Positions 6,154-11,548 of a stretch of 11,548 nt of DNA are shown here, one piece after another. The first letter of the stretch is position 1; every line of letters starts with the position of its first letter. Origin of the DNA: Chloroflexota bacterium (GTDB lineage: Bacteria > Chloroflexota > Limnocylindria > P2-11E). Location of the stretch: positions 1 through 11,548 of the forward strand of contig JACDAF010000350.1 in assembly GCA_013695575.1 (NCBI GenBank), read 5' to 3'. The notes beneath the pieces were generated by a model that ran no database searches, was not told the DNA's origin, and was given only the letters and a program-made list of their open reading frames with translations. A program made the translations under genes and the position numbers.

Positions 6154-7450
6154 CGGCCTTCGTGCAATCCTTTCCGGCGACGTAGAAGACCTTTGCGTCT
6201 TGCCCACGCGCGAACGCCGCCTCGCCCGCGGGCTCCTGCCGGGCGACGTCGCATGACTTGCCTGAGGCGCCTTGGGCGACGTCCCACGCGACGACGCCAA
6301 AGCCCGCGTCGCGCAACGTCTTGATGGCCTTGTCGAGCCTTTGCCCCACGACGTTCGGTGCCCGTAGCGCGGCACCGGTCGCTGCAGGAGCGCTTGCCGG
6401 AGGAGCGCTCGTCGCGGCGGCGCCGCCCCGCGTCGTCGTGTCGGCCGGGAAGTTGCGGAACAGCGCGATCACGGCGAGCAGCACGAGGACCACCGCGAGG
6501 ACCGCCAGGGTGCTGTCGATCGGAGGCACCCGGAAGCCCTGCGGGAGGGCGATCCGCCGACGTGGCGGCGTGCGGACCGACGCCGCCGCCGTGGTGAGCG
6601 GTGTGGTCGCGTCTCCGCGCTCCGCCGACAGGCCCAACGCCGCCGCGAACTGGCCCGCCGTCGGGTAGCGGTCCCGCGGATCGCGCTCGAGCGCCTTCGC
6701 GACGGCACGATCGACCTCCGGTGAGATGCCCACGCGCGCGCCACGCAGGGACGGCGCCGCGCCTTCGAGCCGCATGCGGAGCAGGTCGTCCGTCTCGACT
6801 CCCTGGAACGCGGGACGACCCGCGAGGAGCTCGTACGCGACGAGACCCAGCCCGTACACATCGCTTCGGGGCGTGGGCACGGCTCCCTCGATACGCTCCG
6901 GCGCGACGTACCGCGCTGTGCCGACGAGCTCCCGCTCCGCCTCGCCGTGCGCGGCCGTAGCGACTCCGAAGTCCGTGAGCTTCGCGGTGCCGGCCTCGTT
7001 CACGATCACGTTGGCCGGCTTCACGTCGAGATGCACCACGCCAGCCGCGTGCGCCGCATCGAGCGCGGCCGCGACCTGCGCGACGAGACGCGCGGCCTCG
7101 TGCGGCGGCAACGGTCCGCGCTCCGCGATGAGCTCGCGGAGCGTGCGGCCACGCACGTACTCCATGACCATGTACGCGTCGGCGCCGTCCGTTCCTTCGT
7201 CGAAGACGGTGACCACGTTCGGGTGCGTCACCGAGGCGGCGCGGCGTGCCTCGTGCGTGAAGCGCTCGCGGAAAGCATCGTCCGCTTCAGCGCCGAGGAT
7301 CTTCACGGCGACATCGCGATCGAGGCGCTCGTCCCGCGCGAGCCAGACGTCGCCCGCTCCGCCACGCTCGATGTGCTCGATCAGCCGGTAGCGGTCACCG
7401 ATCAGCCGGTCCGCCGGCCGTTCGGTCGGGCGCGGCCGCCCGTCACTCAT
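6146..7450 (-). CDS. pknB: Ser/Thr protein kinase with single PASTA domain (PknB-like)
   Basis: 434-residue transmembrane Hanks-type kinase. Kinase domain about 21-275: glycine loop ERGGAGDVWLA (28-38), VAVK with K50, helix-C E67, catalytic loop HLDVKPAN (140-147; D142, N147), DFG (160-162), APE (183-185) and SDVYGLG (196-202). The usual HRD is HLD, so it is a non-RD kinase. A basic juxtamembrane stretch (294-309) precedes one membrane helix (314-332), an Ala/Pro/Thr-rich outer linker (336-360) and one PASTA domain (363-425; PNVVGQRLDKAIKTLRDAGF). PASTA domains bind muropeptide or lipid II in relatives, which usually carry three or four. C400 and C429 could form a disulfide outside. ATG 7450 has only a weak GGA upstream. 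It is followed, with 8-bp overlap, by its phosphatase partner. Confidence 0.94.
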   Translation of the reverse strand: MSDGRPRPTERPADRLIGDRYRLIEHIERGGAGDVWLARDERLDRDVAVKILGAEADDAFRERFTHEARRAASVTHPNVVTVFDEGTDGADAYMVMEYVRGRTLRELIAERGPLPPHEAARLVAQVAAALDAAHAAGVVHLDVKPANVIVNEAGTAKLTDFGVATAAHGEAERELVGTARYVAPERIEGAVPTPRSDVYGLGLVAYELLAGRPAFQGVETDDLLRMRLEGAAPSLRGARVGISPEVDRAVAKALERDPRDRYPTAGQFAAALGLSAERGDATTPLTTAAASVRTPPRRRIALPQGFRVPPIDSTLAVLAVVLVLLAVIALFRNFPADTTTRGGAAATSAPPASAPAATGAALRAPNVVGQRLDKAIKTLRDAGFGVVAWDVAQGASGKSCDVARQEPAGEAAFARGQDAKVFYVAGKDCTKADD

Positions 7451-7570
7451 GTCGATCCACTGTGCTGCGGCCAGCGCACAACTCGGGCCAGGTGAGGGAG
7501 GGCTTTGCCCGACCGAGCCGCAGGGCCCCGCCGAGCCGAGCAGACGTAGTCGGCGAGGCGAGAGGGTTCC

Positions 7571-8719
7571 TCAGGCCAGGCGCACCAGCGCCGCCAGGGC
7601 GTCCTCGTAGATCCGATCGCTCCCCGCGATCGTCAGCTCCTCGCCGAGCAGCTCCGTGACGGACGGCGCGGGAAGCGGCACGGTGCGGGACGAGATGACC
7701 TGTCCGCCCCGCGTGACGGTCGCGAGCGCGTGGGCCGTGCCGTGAACGCGCTTCACGACGAACTCGGTCAGCGATCCGTCGCGCTCGGCCTGCAGCCGGA
7801 GTCCCGACAGGTCGCCTTCGGCGAGGCCGCGCTCGAACCGCGGCCGCACGCGTACCTGGATCTGCGCTCCGTCGCGCCGACGCATCGCGAAAAGCATGCC
7901 GCCGGCCTCGGATGGCGCGAGCGCTCCCGTCGGTCGCCAGCCGAGCCGGGAGCCCAGCCACCCGATCAGCAGGAGCGCCTGCGACGGGTGGATGTCCCGC
8001 CCGTCCGCATCAACTGCGAACCCCACGCGGATCCCGCTGATGTGCGCCAGGAGCGCGCGCCAATCAGCGACATCGAAGAAGGCCGCAACCAGCTCACGCC
8101 ACGCAGTGATCCGCGTCCAGTTGAAGTCTGTCACGCCGTACCGGCCGCGTCCGGCACCGCAGATCAATGCGATCTGCTGCAGGGTCAGGTCCGGACGCGC
8201 GAAGTCGGCGGAGTCGACGATGAAACGGTCGGCGAGAGCGAGCAGGTCGTCGAAGTGGCGCTGATCGACCGGCGGCGTCCCGGTCCACCAGAGGAAGACC
8301 GGCAGGTCGGGGAGCAGCAGCGGGATGACCGCGCTCGCCAGCCGCTCGTCCGAGTCACCGCGGGCGCGGATGAGGATCTGCTCGTAGCAGATCTGGCGCC
8401 CCGCGTCGGCGGCGGGAAGCAGGCAGTGCATCGCCAGCTGCGCCTCGAAGCCCGGCTCTAGATCGCGGTCGGCGTGGACGATGACCGCCCGTGAGGGATG
8501 ACGCTGCGCCAGCTGCCCGATCGTCGCCCCCGCGCGGCGCGCGTGCGGTTCGCGCGTCGCGTGAACGACGAGGTTCAGCACCGCCGCGCGCGCCACGACG
8601 TGGCCCTGGTCCGCCGCCTGCGCGCTCTGCGCGCGGCGCAGCCGCGCGAGCTCGCGTTCGAGCGCGGCGACACCCGAAGCCGGCGCACCCCAGACGGTCT
8701 GGTCGGTCGCGGGGCTCAT
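7571..8719 (-). CDS. opcA: Glucose-6-phosphate dehydrogenase assembly protein OpcA
   Basis: 382-residue soluble protein of the OpcA family, known in cyanobacteria and actinobacteria to promote assembly and activation of glucose-6-phosphate dehydrogenase. Recognisable blocks: RAAVLNLVVH (44-53), RHPSRAVIVHAD (73-84), GRQICYEQILIRA (107-119), LLLPDLPVFLWWTG (134-147), DFNWTRITAWRELVAAFFD (198-216) and a C-terminal beta-rich half ending YEDALAAL. The start at ATG 8719 is fixed by an in-frame TAG 21 bases upstream with no other start codon between. It lies 87 bp downstream of zwf on the same strand, so the enzyme and its effector are probably co-transcribed. Cysteines at 99, 111 and 187 exist; whether they act as redox switches is unknown. 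Confidence 0.93.
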   Translation of the reverse strand: MSPATDQTVWGAPASGVAALERELARLRRAQSAQAADQGHVVARAAVLNLVVHATREPHARRAGATIGQLAQRHPSRAVIVHADRDLEPGFEAQLAMHCLLPAADAGRQICYEQILIRARGDSDERLASAVIPLLLPDLPVFLWWTGTPPVDQRHFDDLLALADRFIVDSADFARPDLTLQQIALICGAGRGRYGVTDFNWTRITAWRELVAAFFDVADWRALLAHISGIRVGFAVDADGRDIHPSQALLLIGWLGSRLGWRPTGALAPSEAGGMLFAMRRRDGAQIQVRVRPRFERGLAEGDLSGLRLQAERDGSLTEFVVKRVHGTAHALATVTRGGQVISSRTVPLPAPSVTELLGEELTIAGSDRIYEDALAALVRLA

Positions 8720-8806
8720 GCCGTGCTCAAGCGCGGCCTACGGCCGTGCCAGGCTCAGGAACAGGCGTGCTCACTCGTCGTGACAGGGCCCCTCCTCGCT
8801 CGCGCT

Positions 8807-10338
8807 TCACGGCTTGCGCCAGGCGCGTCCGTCGCGCGCGATCAGGAGGTCGGCTTCCGTCGGACCCCAGGTCCCCGCGGCGTACGTCGGGAGATCGATT
8901 TGGTCCGCCGACCAGCCCTCGATGATCGGATCGACGAACGTCCACTGCTGCTCGACCTCGTCGCGTCGCGTGAACAGGGTCGCGTCGCCCCGAAGCGCGT
9001 CGAGGATGAGCGTCTCGTACGCGTCGGGCGCATCGACCATGAAGGAGGCGCCGTACACGAAGTCCATGTTCACGGAGCGGATGCGCACACCCTGCACCGG
9101 CACCTTCGCGCCGAACTTCAGCGAGGTGCCCTCGTCGGGCTGGATGCGCAGCACGAGCGTGTTCGGATCGAGTCCAGCGGAGGCGTCGCGGCTGAACACC
9201 TGGTGCGGCGCCGCGCGAAACTGCAGCGCGATCTCCGTCGCGCGCTTGGGCAGGCGCTTCCCCGTGCGTAGGTAGAAGGGCGTGCCCTCCCACCGCCAGT
9301 TGTCCACGTAGCACCGGAGCGCCACGTAAGTCTCCGTTTGCGACAGCGGCGCGACGCCCGGCTCGTCGTGGTAGCCCGGCACCCTCGTGCCTTCGATGAA
9401 CCCGCTCGCGTACTGCCCGCGGACGGTCCGCTCGGCGACCTCGTGCGTGCCGATGGGCCGCATCGCGCGGACCACCTTCATCTTCTCGTCTCGCACGGCA
9501 CCCGCGTCGAACGCCACGGGCGGCTCCATCGCGACGAGCGCGAGGAGCTGCAGGAGGTGGTTCTGCACGACGTCGCGTGTTGCGCCGGCGGCGTCGTAGT
9601 ACTCGCCGCGCTCTTCGATACCGAGCGATTCGGCGACGGTGATCTGCACGTGGTCGACGAACTGCCGCGTCCAGAGCGGCTCGAAGATCGCGTTCGCGAA
9701 CCGCAGCACAAGGATGTTCTGCACGGTCTCTTTGCCGAGGTAGTGGTCGATCCGGAAGATCTGCGCCTCGCGGAACACGTCGTGGAGCTTTTCCGACAGG
9801 TGCATCGCGGAGCGGAGGTCGTTCCCGAAGGGCTTCTCCACGACGACGCGCGACCAGCCGGCCGTTCGCGACAGGCCATGCAGCCCGATGTCGCGCACGA
9901 TCGGCTCGTACGCCTTCGGCGGCGTCGCGAGGTAGAAGAGGCGGTTCCCCTGCGTACCGATGCCGCGGTCGAGCGCGTCAAGCGTCCGCGCCAGCTCGTC
10001 GTAGCCCTCCGGCGTACCGATCGAGACGTAGCGGACCTGCTCCGCGAAGCTCGCCCAGACCTCCTCATTCAGCGGCTTCGTGCGGCTGAAGGTCGCGACC
10101 GCGTCGCGCAGCTCCGCCCGGAACTGCTCCTCGGCCATGCGGGTCCGCCCCGCCCCCACGACCGCGAATGCGGGCGGGAGGAGCCGCTGGAGGGCGAGGT
10201 TGTACAGCGCGGGGAGCAGCTTGCGCGAGGTCAGGTCGCCCGCGCCGCCGAAGATGACCAGGATCGACGGCTCCGGCACGCGCGCCAGCCGCGGTCCGGC
10301 ACGCAGGGGATTGGCGAGCGTCGTGTTCGCTGCCGGCG

Positions 10339-10342
<4 letters not shown>
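8807..10342 (-). CDS. zwf: Glucose-6-phosphate 1-dehydrogenase
   Basis: 511-residue cytoplasmic enzyme oxidising glucose-6-phosphate to 6-phosphogluconolactone with NADP+, the entry step of the oxidative pentose phosphate pathway. The N-terminal nucleotide fold begins ILVIFGGAGDLTSRKLLP (27-44, GxxGDL). EKPFG is at 169-173, the substrate-binding signature RIDHYLGKE at 197-205, and QNHLLQ carries the likely catalytic base H262. Length is that of the family. GTG 10342 is chosen because it forms a GTGA overlap with the gnd stop; it has no well-spaced ribosome site of its own, suggesting translational coupling. An alternative GTG about 22 codons in (RVPEPS) would still keep the fold intact. The frame remains open upstream to 10873 but only antisense-like within gnd. 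OpcA follows. Confidence 0.97.
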
Positions 10343-11244
<902 letters not shown>

Positions 11245-11249
11245 CGCTT

Positions 11250-11254
11250 TCCTC
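11250..11254 (-). promoter_or_regulatory. Ribosome binding site GAGGA for gnd
   Basis: On the minus strand GAGGA is followed by AAGCG and then the ATG at 11244. It is the clearest Shine-Dalgarno in the window and fixes the gnd start. Confidence 0.6.
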
Positions 11255-11255
11255 A

Positions 11256-11268
11256 CTTTCCGCGAAAG
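11256..11268. repeat. Small inverted repeat in the gnd/tkt divergent spacer
   Basis: CTTTC and GAAAG are perfect reverse complements separated by CGC, centred in the 39-bp spacer between the gnd and transketolase starts and touching the gnd ribosome site. It could be an operator half-site pair or chance; the arms are only five bases long. Confidence 0.25.
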
Positions 11269-11270
11269 GG

Positions 11271-11276
11271 TACCGT
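11271..11276 (+). promoter_or_regulatory. Candidate -10 (TACCGT) for leaderless transketolase mRNA
   Basis: TACCGT fits the TANNNT consensus and lies exactly seven bases before the GTG at 11284. This is the geometry of leaderless transcripts, where the start codon is also the transcription start. No Shine-Dalgarno is properly spaced before the GTG; the nearest purine run, AAAGGG, ends 13 bases away. Confidence 0.45.
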
Positions 11277-11283
11277 TCTCCAC

Positions 11284-11548
11284 GTGGCGACCATCGCAGT
11301 TGACCGCGGGACCCGGCTCGAGGCCCACCGCGACCTCGCGCGACAGCTGCGCGCCGACGCCATCCGCTGCTCGAGCGCCGCAGGCTCCGGGCATCCGACC
11401 TCGTCACTCTCGGCGGCCGACCTCATGGCCGTGCTCCTTGCGGGTCACCTCCGCTACGACTGGTCCAGGCCCGACGACCCCGCCAACGATCACCTCATCT
11501 TCTCCAAGGGTCACGCGTCGCCGCTCGTCTATGCGATGTTCCGCGCCG
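11284..11548 (+). CDS. tkt: Transketolase, N-terminal part (cut by window end)
   Basis: 88 residues visible of a thiamine-diphosphate enzyme that moves two-carbon units between sugar phosphates in the non-oxidative pentose phosphate pathway. The stretch QLRADAIRCSSAAGSGHPTS holds the conserved GHP (H37, matching H26 of the E. coli enzyme), followed by SAADLMAVLL, RYDWSRPDDPANDHLIFSKGHAS (H77 in the GHA motif) and PLVYAMF. ANDHLIFSKGHASPL is the wording of full-length transketolases. Start is GTG 11284, the first possible start in this frame, beginning 40 bases from the divergent gnd ATG. The gene probably shares control with gnd-zwf-opcA. The rest lies outside the window. Confidence 0.93.
   Translation, partial: MATIAVDRGTRLEAHRDLARQLRADAIRCSSAAGSGHPTSSLSAADLMAVLLAGHLRYDWSRPDDPANDHLIFSKGHASPLVYAMFRA

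Noticed and set aside
7379..7410. Direct repeat GATCAGCCGGT, two copies 21 bases apart
   Set aside because: Both copies are in frame in the kinase N-terminus and come from the repeated Arg-Leu-Ile codons of DRLIGDRYRLI; coincidence of coding, not a regulatory repeat.
7451..7570. Possible terminator or small gene between opcA and the kinase
   Set aside because: Only short imperfect GC-rich pairings are seen, no T tract and no convincing short coding frame; no clear -10/-35 for the kinase either.
8720..8806. Small hairpin (cggcc-tac-ggccg) between zwf and opcA
   Set aside because: Five-base stem without a T tract in a GC-rich spacer; expected by chance.
11245..11394. Longer gnd start at 11394
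   Set aside because: Would overlap the transketolase coding region; ATG 11244 has a good ribosome site and begins exactly at the Rossmann fold.

Overview
This is a GC-rich bacterial window with tightly packed genes, GTG/TTG starts, ATGA/GTGA-style stop-start overlaps and very short spacers between divergent genes. The gene set (OpcA beside Zwf, a roughly 300-residue Gnd, a PASTA-type Ser/Thr kinase paired with a PP2C phosphatase, and PMT/GT-C glycosyltransferases) fits an Actinobacteria-like or deep Chloroflexota-like (Limnocylindria/Dormibacteria type) chromosome. That placement is inference, because the window has no rRNA or tRNA. I see no mobile element, CRISPR array or prophage.

Layout. 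(1) 1-413 (+): C-terminal part of a histidine-phosphatase-superfamily protein, resembling the C-terminal domain of MutT1-type proteins. (2) 531-1799 (-): membrane-bound PAS/HisKA/HATPase histidine kinase, PhoR-like, with no response regulator in view. A perfect hairpin sits at the 3' end of its coding region and may terminate the convergent gene. (3) A 42-bp divergent spacer carrying a symmetric CTATAG, then 1842-5432 (+): a 1196-residue membrane protein. It fuses an N-terminal Gpi18/PIG-M-like GT-C glycosyltransferase to a PMT (GT39) glycosyltransferase, and the first outer loop of the PMT part is interrupted by an apparent seven-bladed beta-propeller. This is the most unusual object in the window. 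(4) 5386-7450 (-): a Ser/Thr protein kinase with one PASTA domain followed by a PP2C phosphatase, overlapping by 8 bp. (5) 7571-11244 (-): gnd-zwf-opcA, the oxidative pentose phosphate operon, with a GTGA overlap between gnd and zwf. (6) A 39-bp divergent spacer with a small inverted repeat and a likely leaderless promoter, then the first 88 codons of transketolase, 11284-11548 (+).

How it fits together. The right third makes NADPH and pentose phosphates: Zwf oxidises glucose-6-phosphate with OpcA as assembly/activating partner, Gnd decarboxylates 6-phosphogluconate, and transketolase interconverts the sugars. No 6-phosphogluconolactonase or transaldolase is visible. The kinase/phosphatase pair lies directly downstream on the same strand and could read the state of the cell wall or envelope. 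The PMT-fusion protein probably transfers a lipid-linked sugar at the outer face of the membrane. The histidine kinase diverging from it may be a phosphate or envelope sensor. The functional link between these blocks is inference from neighbourhood only. The longest stretch without a called gene is 120 bp (7451-7570); it and the gaps at 414-530 and 8720-8806 show no convincing extra gene.
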